From NCBI GenBank assembly GCA_000406005.1, contig ASZN01000106.1, positions 1 through 13,116 on the forward strand: a stretch of 13,116 nucleotides of DNA, read 5' to 3'. Source of the stretch: Candidatus Poribacteria bacterium WGA-3G (GTDB lineage: Bacteria; Poribacteria; WGA-4E; WGA-3G). Below, piece after piece: positions 6,488-13,116 of this stretch. Made by a program: the position numbers and the translations under genes. Below the pieces are notes generated by a model that was not told where the DNA came from, searched no databases, and was given only the letters and a program-made list of their open reading frames with translations. The first letter of the stretch is position 1, and each line of letters opens with the position of its first letter.

Positions 6488-8476
6488 TTAGGGCCAGAAT
6501 TGGTACAGTGTCGTATTCGCGAGAATGCTGCCGATACTCCATAAACTTCCGGTTATGTAGTCTCCGAGTGCGAGTCCGAGGAAAAACGGTACTGCACGTC
6601 TGTAGGCTTTAAGGCCGCCTTGATGTAGCACGAGTGCCTTGGCGACGTAAGCGACGAAAATACAGCTCCAGAGGTTAGACATACCCCAACTGTTTGCCAT
6701 GGCATAACCGAGTGGGTGTAGTGGCCACCAGAGGAATCGTGTTCTCAAGAGTATTAATCCGAGTGAGAAACCTGCGCCGCCGCCCATAAATAGGAGGGCA
6801 GGGACGTCGGTTTCCTGCGGATAATTCAGCCAGTTTTCAAGTTGTCTATAAACACCTCTCCCGAACCCTAATGCCCAAGGTCCATAATACCCTGTCTCTG
6901 CACCGTGTCTGTAGTAGGAATCTAAAAGCAGCCAGAACACGACGACGGCACCGACGAATGTCGCTATGAGGATTGCAGCGGCGGTATGTTGTGGGTGTAT
7001 CCGCCGCCGTTCCGAAATTTTCAATGCCTCCAGTTCTTGCGGCATCGGGTGTGCCCGATATGCTCGATTAAAGAACATGTACAACGAAAAGACCGCTTTT
7101 GTACTGGTTGTTAATCGTTGAGATCCGAACGCCGTCACGATTAATCCGTGTGGGTCAACTCTATGTAAATCGTGGACTAAGAACCCCAATTCGGCGCGTA
7201 GCCGTGCGACCATCGTCGCGAGGAGGAAGTAGAGTCCGAAAAAGATCGGAATCACCCAAAGCGACATACCCGCCTTATAGGAAAACACCGTCAAAAAGAG
7301 CATACCCGCCACAATACCGAGGCAAGCGATATGGTAAGGCATCGGTTCACGCTGCATATCTATACGAGACGTACCGCGGAATCCGTCCATAACACCGGCA
7401 AAAATCCGTTTGATATGTGATCTGCCGACCCAAGCTGCGGTGCCGAGTAGCACCATATATGCGCCGAAACTTTGTGCGTCGGCGTAAGGGTACCCCGGTA
7501 AATTCCGCACGCCGAGAATGCTACCTGCCATTAGTTCAAATTTGTACACCCAATAGAACACCCAACACGAAAAAAGCAGGTCTAACGGAATAAGGAAACT
7601 GATCCCAATTGCGAACGGATAAAACGAAAGTCGGACCCCGCCCATTGCATTCCAAGGACGACCGGTGAAATACTGATGGATGTTTTGCCGTTTGACAGGC
7701 AGATACGGGACTGCCGGATAAATCGAATTTAATAAGTTCAGTACACTAATGGCTGCAGCAATTGCGAACCCGAACCACATGAGTTTGTTTTTGAAAAAAC
7801 TTGCATCCGTCTCCGTCATTGCGAGCGGTAGTTGGATAATCGGGTATGTCAACCGCTCGCGTTCCGTCCACTGGAGACGTAGAAGTGTGTTGATGCAGAG
7901 CATAACAAACATCAACACAAGGATGAAAACCGTCCACCATGCGGCGGGTCCTGCCCAAGCGGTAAGATGCTCCTTACGATAAAGGCTTGATTGTCCCTCA
8001 TAATATCCGGACAGAACGTTAGTATCCTGAACGGTTAGCCATGTCGGGAGTTCTTTCCAAAACAGTTGTTGCCACTCGTTCTCAGATGTCGCGAACCGGA
8101 ACGGATGTCCGAGTATAGTGACGAGGATCTCCATCATATCGTGCGAACAGAGCGAGGAGACGATGCACAACATGACGTAGATCGTGAGCAATTCCGCCGG
8201 TTTTAGTTGCAGTCTGGATGATAGTTTTCCTAATACTGCACTGAATACGATCAAGCAAAAGATGATGAAAATGACGTTAGACAGCGGATGAATTAGGGTC
8301 GGATGTGTATAACGGACGACCTCTAATTGGATGATCCAGAAAACGTTCAGAGGGATGAGAAGCATCGCTATGACCAATGCTTTAGGCGTTAGACCGGGTT
8401 CACCTCTGAATCCAGCGGATATCCTGTCTTTCGTATCGGTTTGCGGGCTGCCCGTAACCCCCTTGTGATCTGTCAT
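6488..8476 (-). CDS. Polytopic membrane protein, DUF6785/DUF6784-like
   Basis: A 662-aa inner-membrane protein with about 12-13 hydrophobic segments, at roughly 33-53, 64-86, 94-115, 178-200, 232-255, 285-310, 335-352, 382-398, 403-424, 498-518, 558-578, 600-617 and 628-655. The N-terminal 30 residues are polar and probably cytoplasmic. From memory it matches the DUF6785 family with a C-terminal DUF6784 part (HPLGYAMANSWGMSNLWSC and GLALGDYITGSLW). That family is common in uncultured bacteria with planctomycete-like gene content. Its function is unknown; the topology suggests a transporter, which is inference. The ATG has AGAGG (8488-8484) 7 nt upstream. Only 26 bp separate it from the CapA-like gene, so it is probably the last gene of that operon. 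A MITE sits directly after its stop codon. Confidence 0.8.
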   Translation of the reverse strand: MTDHKGVTGSPQTDTKDRISAGFRGEPGLTPKALVIAMLLIPLNVFWIIQLEVVRYTHPTLIHPLSNVIFIIFCLIVFSAVLGKLSSRLQLKPAELLTIYVMLCIVSSLCSHDMMEILVTILGHPFRFATSENEWQQLFWKELPTWLTVQDTNVLSGYYEGQSSLYRKEHLTAWAGPAAWWTVFILVLMFVMLCINTLLRLQWTERERLTYPIIQLPLAMTETDASFFKNKLMWFGFAIAAAISVLNLLNSIYPAVPYLPVKRQNIHQYFTGRPWNAMGGVRLSFYPFAIGISFLIPLDLLFSCWVFYWVYKFELMAGSILGVRNLPGYPYADAQSFGAYMVLLGTAAWVGRSHIKRIFAGVMDGFRGTSRIDMQREPMPYHIACLGIVAGMLFLTVFSYKAGMSLWVIPIFFGLYFLLATMVARLRAELGFLVHDLHRVDPHGLIVTAFGSQRLTTSTKAVFSLYMFFNRAYRAHPMPQELEALKISERRRIHPQHTAAAILIATFVGAVVVFWLLLDSYYRHGAETGYYGPWALGFGRGVYRQLENWLNYPQETDVPALLFMGGGAGFSLGLILLRTRFLWWPLHPLGYAMANSWGMSNLWSCIFVAYVAKALVLHQGGLKAYRRAVPFFLGLALGDYITGSLWSIGSILANTTLYQFWP

Positions 8477-8502
8477 ATTTCAGCCTCTAATGGGGACGCT
8501 AT

Positions 8503-9642
8503 CTATCGAATCCATCCGCGCTCGCCTTCTATATGCACCTCCGTTTTCAATTCTACACAACGTCGCTGATAGTCTTGCAAAGTCTCTATTGCTGCATCTC
8601 CAGTGAGAATACTCGGAAATTGATTTTCGATTTCAAGCGTTGCTGAGGTCTCCGTAGGTTTCCCCGTGCGGACCGGTGTCTTAGGCGGATCTGTCAAAAT
8701 TGGAATTAACTCAATAGACTGCAGGACGCTATCTTTGAAAGTCGCCTTCGGGATAACTATATGTGCGTGCTGTTTATCATAAGCGTCATAGATGAAATCA
8801 GAGAGGCTGTAAACGATCGGTTTCGCTTTATATAACTCGGTACCGCCAAAGGTATGCATCTGCTGGCATAGGACCATATCTGCGCCAGCATCTATGAGTG
8901 CCTGTGCGAAGATGCGTTGCCTTCCGATTGCCGCATCCGTTGAAGGTCCTTGAATCCCCCAATGTAGCCAAACGATTACGAGTGCTGCTTCTGAGCGTGC
9001 CTTCTTAACGGCGTTTGTCATTTCGCTGTAGACAGCGTAAGCGATTGGGTCCTCCGTGTATCGCGCGAATTCATTTATTCGATAATATGCCAGCAACGCG
9101 ACTTTCAGAGGATTCGCATCCCCGATACGGACCGGCACCCATGCGGGGCGTTTTGCTGTCTTGGTATTCATACCGGCACCGATCGGTTTAACGTCATACC
9201 ACTCTAATTCGGTGATTGTATCTTCTAACGCTTCAAAACCGAAGTCCATGATATGCGGTGTCGCTACGGAGACGGCATCGAATCCAGCATTCGCTATTGC
9301 GCGTCCGAGTCCTGGTGCTGACCGGAAAGGGTTTTTGATCCCGTGTCTCGGTTCTCCTCTTTCGGAAATACTTGCGTTTAAAGAGGCAGTCGCGACATCG
9401 GCGGACTGGATTAGCTCGGTAGTTCCTGCGAAGAATACACCGGCACCGTTCTTTTCAATCAGCGGGGTCATACGGCTACTGACTGTAATATCACCGACAG
9501 CGAGAACTGAAATTTCACTGGCAGCGACGGGTTCAGAAACAGCGAGAGCTATAATCAATGCCCCCAAGAGCATTAGCGTCAACAGTTTGTTCATCAGAGC
9601 GAGCGTCGTGAATCTTCGGCTTTTGAGGTGTTTAGCTTTCAT
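8503..9642 (-). CDS. Exported CapA-like metallophosphatase-fold protein, divergent
   Basis: A 379-aa protein of the poly-gamma-glutamate capsule (CapA/PGA_cap) family, which has a calcineurin-like phosphoesterase fold. An N-terminal hydrophobic segment (about 17-38) after a basic stretch suggests export or membrane anchoring. Family blocks in order are: AVGD (48-51), SLN (87-89, usually NLE), FDAVSVATPHIMDFG (121-135, usually NNH before the D), GAG, VWLHWG (224-229), LIDAGADMVLCQQMH (249-263, usually GxHPH) and YSLSDF (278-283, usually SLGNF). Several predicted metal-ligand positions are thus changed while the scaffold is intact, so activity may be altered. The start is uncertain: I use the ATG at 9642, which overlaps the upstream gene by 11 bp; 9672 (longer overlap) and 9594 are possible. 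None has a strong ribosome-binding site, suggesting translation coupled to the upstream gene. Confidence 0.82.
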   Translation of the reverse strand: MKAKHLKSRRFTTLALMNKLLTLMLLGALIIALAVSEPVAASEISVLAVGDITVSSRMTPLIEKNGAGVFFAGTTELIQSADVATASLNASISERGEPRHGIKNPFRSAPGLGRAIANAGFDAVSVATPHIMDFGFEALEDTITELEWYDVKPIGAGMNTKTAKRPAWVPVRIGDANPLKVALLAYYRINEFARYTEDPIAYAVYSEMTNAVKKARSEAALVIVWLHWGIQGPSTDAAIGRQRIFAQALIDAGADMVLCQQMHTFGGTELYKAKPIVYSLSDFIYDAYDKQHAHIVIPKATFKDSVLQSIELIPILTDPPKTPVRTGKPTETSATLEIENQFPSILTGDAAIETLQDYQRRCVELKTEVHIEGERGWIR

Positions 9643-10309
9643 GATCTTCTGCGTCTGTGTCCAAATTTTCATCGAGTCCGAGGTTCGCGGTGAATTCGTC
9701 GAACAGTTTATCCTCTTTGAGTTTCATTCCGAGCGAGATGAGTGCTTCAGATAAGGTTAGCCGGTCAATTTTCGTAGATTCGAGTGTTTCGGTTTCGGAG
9801 GCTAAGTCTGTTCGTAGAGATTCCTGATTTCGGCGCGTCTGTTCTCGTAGGAGTTTTGTTTCGTTGCTGAGTCGGTCGATTTGCGCTTGGAATTCACGTG
9901 CGAACTCGTCTACGAGTGTTGATAATTTTTGGAGGTCAGCCTCGCTGCGTCCGGCGATCCCATCGAGTCGTTCATCTATCCGTGCATCAATGAGTGTCTC
10001 AATTTTGTCTGAGGTTAGCAGCAAATCTTCGTTTTCGAGGTGCCCTGAAAGTCTGCGGATCTCGGTTTTCACGTCCGCTATTTCTTCTGTGAAGCGTTGT
10101 TCTACGGCAGCGAGTTTATCATCGACCTGCTGACGCGTTTTTTCGACGGCTTGGCTGAGGGTTCGCAATCGTTTGTTGTAGTTCTGGATATATCTTCCAA
10201 CGACACTGTCCCGGAGATACGCTTCCAGCTGCTGTGCTTTCCGTGCCTCAGCATCCGTTTCCGTATTGTCATCAATTTCGGGTTCTTGGACATCTATAGG
10301 TGTTTGCAT
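9632..10309 (-). CDS. Acidic coiled-coil protein of unknown function
   Basis: A 225-aa soluble protein I do not recognise. It is rich in Glu, Asp, Arg, Gln and Leu, with heptad-like stretches at about 25-90 and 120-185 predicting long coiled coils. Both termini are acidic and probably disordered (EIDDNTETDAEA near the start, DENLDTDAEDHES at the end). There is no signal peptide, membrane segment or catalytic motif. A structural or scaffolding role is the most that can be said. The ATG has GAGGG (10324-10320) 10 nt upstream. The gene starts 46 bp after the aldolase-like gene and overlaps the CapA-like gene at its end, so it is the second gene of the leftward operon. Confidence 0.75.
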   Translation of the reverse strand: MQTPIDVQEPEIDDNTETDAEARKAQQLEAYLRDSVVGRYIQNYNKRLRTLSQAVEKTRQQVDDKLAAVEQRFTEEIADVKTEIRRLSGHLENEDLLLTSDKIETLIDARIDERLDGIAGRSEADLQKLSTLVDEFAREFQAQIDRLSNETKLLREQTRRNQESLRTDLASETETLESTKIDRLTLSEALISLGMKLKEDKLFDEFTANLGLDENLDTDAEDHES

Positions 10310-10355
10310 ATTCGTTGTTCCCTCGTCCTAAGTTGCCTCGGTTTGTTATGGCATC

Positions 10356-11420
10356 TTAGGGGTAATTATAGACGTTGTCAGACTGCGCTGGTGTATCGGC
10401 ATCCGAGAGATCATCATTTAATGTGGCGGTAGCCTCTCGGTTTGCGTTGAATTCTCGTAAGATACAGTTGACGATTTCTGCGGTATATGCCTGAGCGTCA
10501 ACACGTTGCTGATTTGCTTCCCATGCCATGCGTGCTGCGGCTTCGAAGTATTCTGCGTGTTTGTAAGCGTCAAGGATATCGCTGCCGCGTGAAAACGTTC
10601 CGTGTCCGACCCAATAGAGGATATGTCGTGCTGGCTGCTCACCATTTTTGTTACCGTTCTGAAAGAGGCGTAAACTCTCGTAAGAGAGTTCAGGGATTCC
10701 GGGTGCGCGTTCCTCAACGAACCCGATCCCGCCGGATGCGTCGTATATGATAGGTGTCTCCGGCTCATATCCTCTGAGAAAGTCGTAAAACTTATCGGGG
10801 GCACCGTGTTCCGTGCGAGAAATTAAGTTCAAAAACTTTGGTTGCAAGTGAACAAGCGTGTTAAATCCGTGTTCGGCTAACTGCTCAAAAATGAGGAGAT
10901 AGTGGAACATTTCACTCGTCGGTGCTGGCGGTGCGATGCCGTTTCCCGCTTGCTTTAAAGTTGCTTGATCAGGTGTGCCGAAGCGCATCCGATAATGGAC
11001 ACCATCAGGTTCCACTTCGATAAGCGTTAGATTGAGTGCGGGATGTTCGATGCCGATCATGTCCAAACGCGACCCCGATTTTGTGAGCAGGACATGCTTA
11101 CCTGCTAACCCTTTAACAACGATCTGGGGTGGCAGTTGATAGCTGGGTGAGGCTTCATAAGCGATGAGACACGCCTCGTCAACTGTTTCGGTGAGTACTG
11201 CCCCCATATTACCGGCGGTTGCCCACAGATAGTCGTGTGCGTGTGCGTGCGCGCCTACCCAACCCATCTGTCCGATCAGTGTTCCACACTCACTGTCTGG
11301 TGAAAGTGGACGTAAGTCGGGGTGGTACCCCCGTTCGCGCCAGCGTTGGTAGCGGTATGTCTGCGGTGGTGGTACTGTTAAGGCGTTTATGAGATACGGA
11401 TTGGTCAGTGTTGCATCCAC
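10356..11420 (-). CDS. Class II aldolase family protein, rhamnulose-1-phosphate aldolase (RhaD)-like
   Basis: A 354-aa cytoplasmic protein resembling RhaD, which cleaves L-rhamnulose 1-phosphate to dihydroxyacetone phosphate and lactaldehyde using zinc. Matching blocks are: MGWVGAHAH with TAGNMGA (52-73, substrate-phosphate region), LLTKSGSR (111-118), PTSE (167-170, with Glu170 at the catalytic-glutamate position), LVHLQP (189-194), PIIYDASGGIGFVEERAPG (223-241) and LYWVGHGTFSRG (268-279), then the C-terminal helix AYKHAEYFEAAARM. In RhaD zinc is held by an HxH pair and a later His. Here His191 and His273 are kept but the second of the pair is Gln193, so metal binding or substrate may differ. 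The start is a GTG at 11420 with AGAGG (11433-11429) 8 nt upstream. The tail from about residue 325 is acidic and unrelated. It leads the leftward four-gene operon. No other rhamnose-pathway gene is nearby. Confidence 0.78.
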   Translation of the reverse strand: MDATLTNPYLINALTVPPPQTYRYQRWRERGYHPDLRPLSPDSECGTLIGQMGWVGAHAHAHDYLWATAGNMGAVLTETVDEACLIAYEASPSYQLPPQIVVKGLAGKHVLLTKSGSRLDMIGIEHPALNLTLIEVEPDGVHYRMRFGTPDQATLKQAGNGIAPPAPTSEMFHYLLIFEQLAEHGFNTLVHLQPKFLNLISRTEHGAPDKFYDFLRGYEPETPIIYDASGGIGFVEERAPGIPELSYESLRLFQNGNKNGEQPARHILYWVGHGTFSRGSDILDAYKHAEYFEAAARMAWEANQQRVDAQAYTAEIVNCILREFNANREATATLNDDLSDADTPAQSDNVYNYP

Positions 11421-11485
11421 TCGCGATTCCTCTGTTTGATTAGGTTTACGGTTTAGTTTTTAGTGATAGTGTTTTCTTTCCTTTA

Positions 11486-11514
11486 ACTATAACATGTCTA
11501 AGAAAAAATAGCAA
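11486..11514 (-). promoter_or_regulatory. Candidate promoter of the aldolase-led operon
   Basis: Read on the minus strand, TTGCTA (11514-11509) and TATAGT (11491-11486) are separated by 17 bp. The region is AT-rich and intergenic. The predicted transcript would start near 11479, about 59 nt before the GTG start of the aldolase-like gene. Four of six -35 bases and five of six -10 bases match the sigma-70 consensus. Confidence 0.45.
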
Positions 11515-11554
11515 ATTTTATAGTAAAGTTTAGAATTAATTGGGCACTCTCAAA

Positions 11555-11607
11555 CAGTCTGAATACCTATAACAGGCATTCAGACTGGCACAAACTGGAA
11601 GTTTGTG
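11555..11607. repeat. Two adjacent palindromes
   Basis: CAGTCTGAAT (11555-11564) pairs perfectly with ATTCAGACTG (11578-11587), with three more pairs (CCT/AGG) beyond one mismatch. Immediately after it, CACAAACT (11589-11596) pairs with AGTTTGTG (11600-11607) around GGA, followed by GTAC. The second resembles the CAC-stem-ATGCTAC hairpins in the two MITEs. No T-tract follows, so neither is a clear terminator. Confidence 0.65.
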
Positions 11608-11684
11608 GTACGAATGTGTCTATTTATTTTTAGGATTCACTATAACTGCGGAAGGATGTGGTATTAACCGCCCCGTCTACTCAA

Positions 11685-11714
11685 GTCCGGTAGGTTCGGT
11701 TTTCCAACCGAACC
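11685..11714. repeat. Palindromic repeat, TTCGGTT type
   Basis: GGTTCGGTT (11693-11701) pairs perfectly with AACCGAACC (11706-11714) around a four-base loop. It is preceded by GTCCGGTA, the same lead-in found in the 43-bp repeats that follow. The upstream piece CCCCGTCTACTCAAGTCCGG looks like the remnant of another such unit. Confidence 0.65.
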
Positions 11715-11762
11715 ATAAGCGTCAATTTATAGTAAAACCTACAATTAACGAGACATCTATAG

Positions 11763-11848
11763 AAGGCGGGGTTGCAAACCCCGTCTGCATTGGAGTCCGG
11801 TAGGTAAGGCGGGGTTGCAAACCCCGTCTGCATTGGAGTCCGGTAGGT
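11763..11848. repeat. Exact 43-bp tandem repeat, two copies, each with a hairpin
   Basis: Positions 11763-11805 and 11806-11848 are identical and head to tail. Each holds GGCGGGGTT, loop GCA, then AACCCCGTC, followed by TGCATTGG and AGTCCGGTAGGT. The arms have the same design as the repeats at 824 and 13022. Together with the flanking palindromes they fill the 513-bp gap between the aldolase-like gene and the regulator; no gene is seen there. Confidence 0.88.
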
Positions 11849-11898
11849 TCGGTTTTGCGGTGTACGCACCCAAATGTGATCTGCATTCCAACCGAACC
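11846..11898. repeat. Inverted repeat with interrupted arms, TTCGGTT type
   Basis: GGTTCGGTT (11846-11854) and AACCGAACC (11890-11898) are perfect inverted copies 35 bp apart. The same arms lie only four bases apart at 11693-11714. The interior (TGCGGTGTACGCACCC and onward) is unrelated to that copy, suggesting insertion or exchange of the loop. Confidence 0.55.
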
Positions 11899-11933
11899 GG
11901 ATCCTACGCGGAAACCTTGTCCGTTGTGCTGTA

Positions 11934-12467
11934 TTAGCTGTTTTTGAGCTTTATGAGTGCGTTTTGATACTTTATGAGTGCGTTTTGATACTTGACGATT
12001 ACATCGACTTTCTTGTCCTTGGGCATTTTCTCGTCCTCAAGGATTTCAGTAATAAGGCTTTCGATGCTCCGTTGTGTGAATCGGAGGCTCTCGTTAAGGA
12101 GGGTGTTTTGTCCGGTATAATTCATTCTGACTAACTGATGCGGTTCGAGTTGCAGGACTTCTGCGATCTGCGTGAGGTTCTTATCTTTTGGGAATTCGGC
12201 GTTCGCAAGCCATCGCATGACGGTTCGGTAGGAGACACCGACCTTTTCATGAAGTTGTTTAAGTGTGAGTTTGCATTCTTTTAGACGGACGCGAATGAGT
12301 TCGCTATCTAAGTAGTAACTATCAGGGTCAAAGGTAGTCGTTTTGCTTGGACTCTGTTTCGGGGTTGGGTTGGTGGGTTTGGTTTCCATGAGTTGCTCTA
12401 TGAGTTCTTCGTCGCTGAGTTTCTCGGCGAAGTCTAATAATTGTCTTTCAATCTTTTTTGCATCCAT
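11934..12467 (-). CDS. XRE-type helix-turn-helix DNA-binding regulator
   Basis: A 177-aa protein. Residues 55-115 form a Cro/cI-like helix-turn-helix domain: LIRVRLKECKLTLKQLHEKV, then GVSYRTVMRWLAN as turn and recognition helix, then LTQIAEVLQLEPHQL. The first 30 residues form an acidic helix (AEKLSDEELIEQLMET), joined by a Pro/Thr/Ser linker. The C-terminal 50 residues are helical and charged and may mediate oligomerisation. The last residues contain KYQNALI twice, matching an exact 21-bp tandem duplication at 11949-11990. No metabolic or sensor domain is present. The ATG has AGGAG (12482-12478) 10 nt upstream. Five GTGACGT boxes lie just upstream at 12496-12568, suggesting autoregulation. 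It could equally act on a toxin-antitoxin or phage-type system, but no such neighbour is in view. Confidence 0.85.
   Translation of the reverse strand: MDAKKIERQLLDFAEKLSDEELIEQLMETKPTNPTPKQSPSKTTTFDPDSYYLDSELIRVRLKECKLTLKQLHEKVGVSYRTVMRWLANAEFPKDKNLTQIAEVLQLEPHQLVRMNYTGQNTLLNESLRFTQRSIESLITEILEDEKMPKDKKVDVIVKYQNALIKYQNALIKLKNS
11949..11990. repeat. 21-bp in-frame tandem duplication within the regulator gene
   Basis: Positions 11949-11969 and 11970-11990 are identical and encode KYQNALI twice at the protein's C-terminal end. Because 21 is divisible by three, copy-number changes would keep the frame. The exact identity suggests a recent slippage event. Confidence 0.9.
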
Positions 12468-12495
12468 GTTGAAAATTCTCCTGTTGCTGAAATAT

Positions 12496-12568
12496 GTGAC
12501 GTTGACTGTGACGTTTGTAACGTCACAGTGACGTGCAGAATCCAGATGGTGACTGGGAATGTGACGTA
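12496..12568. promoter_or_regulatory. Cluster of GTGACGT operator-like boxes before the regulator gene
   Basis: GTGACGT occurs at 12496-12502, 12508-12514, 12528-12534 and 12561-12567, and inverted (ACGTCAC) at 12520-12526. The second and third sites form a perfect palindrome with 10-bp arms, CTGTGACGTT (12506-12515) and AACGTCACAG (12519-12528), around TGT. The boxes lie 29-100 bp upstream of the regulator's ATG, where an autorepressor would bind. The bound protein is inferred, not shown. Confidence 0.6.
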
Positions 12569-12671
12569 ATTTCGGAAATTTTTATCGCTTTGGTTTTTCC
12601 CTGCTGTTTCGGTTTTTAGGGTGCTGTGCCGTATTTTGGGCGTTGCACTCTAAATCACGTGTTAGTTATAC

Positions 12672-12707
12672 GACGCATTTTTTGGGTAATCAAATAGAAA
12701 ATGCGTC
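12672..12707. repeat. Perfect 10-bp inverted repeat
   Basis: GACGCATTTT (12672-12681) and AAAATGCGTC (12698-12707) are exact inverted copies separated by 16 bp. They lie in the leader between the candidate promoter at 12758-12786 and the regulator gene. The structure may be an operator or an RNA stem; nothing decides between these. Confidence 0.55.
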
Positions 12708-12749
12708 AAAGTATTGCTTATGTGAGATATTTCCAAACTTATTTTTAGT

Positions 12750-12786
12750 ATAGTATAAGTATACTATGTTTTCGTGCGGGTGTCAA
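12750..12786 (-). promoter_or_regulatory. Consensus-like promoter with an overlapping palindrome
   Basis: On the minus strand, TTGACA (12786-12781) and TATACT (12763-12758) are separated by 17 bp, matching the -35 fully and the -10 at five of six bases. The palindrome ATAGTAT/ATACTAT (12750-12756 and 12761-12767) covers the -10 box and could bind a repressor. The transcript would start near 12751, leaving about 285 nt of leader before the regulator's ATG. That is long, so a nearer promoter may also exist. Confidence 0.5.
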
Positions 12787-13021
12787 GTTTTTTTAGTGTG
12801 TCAGTAGGATTGTTTAGAGCATTACCGATCTATTTTCTTGCTTGCAGGGAACCTGGTAGCAGATTGCATATTTGATTGCATTGGTGGATGGAAGTGTGCT
12901 AAATTTTAAAGAGATTCCGAGCGAAGCAGGGTTTTAGCGTATCAACAACTATCTTTGATGCCCTTATGATGCTAAAGTGCTTTGCCTGCATAGGACTTAT
13001 GCATTTTTTTATTAGACGCTA
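12787..13021. other. Intergenic stretch without a recognisable gene
   Basis: I see no convincing coding frame, RNA gene or terminator here. The only recognisable item is TAGGACTTATGCA at 12991-13003, which matches the terminal repeat of the MITE at 6358 at 12 of 13 bases and is followed, as there, by a T-rich stretch and GACGCT. It may be one end of a related element whose other end lies outside the window. Confidence 0.5.
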
Positions 13022-13116
13022 TACGTAATATGCGGGGTTGCAAACCCCGCCTGCATTTGGTTAGGGCATTACTACGTAATATGCGGGGTTGCAAACCCCG
13101 CCTGCATTTGGTTAGG
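13022..13116. repeat. 44-bp direct repeat, two copies, each with a GCGGGGTT hairpin
   Basis: Positions 13022-13065 and 13073-13116 are identical, separated by GCATTAC. Each contains GCGGGGTT, loop GCA, AACCCCGC (13032-13050 in the first), followed by CTGCATTTGG. The right edge of the window cuts the array, so more copies may follow. They share design and tail with the repeats at 824 and 11763. Confidence 0.88.

Noticed and set aside
9161..9754. 197-aa plus-strand ORF
   Set aside because: It lies antisense to the CapA-like and coiled-coil genes, shows no recognisable domain, and its composition is that of a shadow frame.
11681..11869. 62-aa ORF with repeated residues on the minus strand
   Set aside because: It is the translation of the tandem 43-bp and TTCGGTT repeats, with no start signal or domain.
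13022..13116. CRISPR-like array of 44-bp repeats
   Set aside because: Only 7 bp separate the copies, the repeat is internally palindromic with copies of the same design elsewhere, and no cas gene is present.

Overview
The window looks like a chromosomal stretch of an uncultured bacterium, most likely a Candidatus Poribacteria-type genome. This is inferred from a planctomycete-type PSCyt/PSD1 (DUF1549/DUF1553) cytochrome-like protein, a DUF6785/DUF6784-type membrane protein, and intergenic spaces crowded with short palindromic repeats and MITE-like elements. No rRNA, tRNA or CRISPR array is visible.

Layout. A gene cut by the left edge (minus strand, possibly an M14-type peptidase) has a MITE-like insertion with an internal 84-bp tandem duplication just upstream. 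Two plus-strand genes follow: a 110-aa TPR protein behind a near-consensus promoter, and a 178-aa UGSC-family selenoprotein. The selenoprotein gene appears as two ORFs only because of an in-frame TGA (1239-1241). That TGA lies in the codons for Sec-Gly-Ser-Cys and is followed by a hairpin fitting the bacterial SECIS pattern. A strong terminator (1511-1543) closes the unit.

The rest is read leftwards. Lon protease and the large DUF1549/DUF1553 protein overlap by ATGA and are probably translationally coupled. Upstream of them, past a second MITE (6358-6480), lies a tight four-gene run: a RhaD-like class II aldolase, an acidic coiled-coil protein, an exported CapA-like metallophosphatase, and a DUF6785-like polytopic membrane protein. 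A candidate promoter lies at 11486-11514. Further right is a helix-turn-helix regulator with five GTGACGT boxes in front of it, probably its own operators. A consensus-like promoter lies about 290 bp upstream of its start. The right end is repeat-filled and holds no convincing gene.

The most notable item is the UGA-interrupted UGSC gene. Next are a family of hairpins whose stems vary while staying paired, and the two MITEs. Two enzyme-like proteins have substitutions at expected metal-ligand positions.
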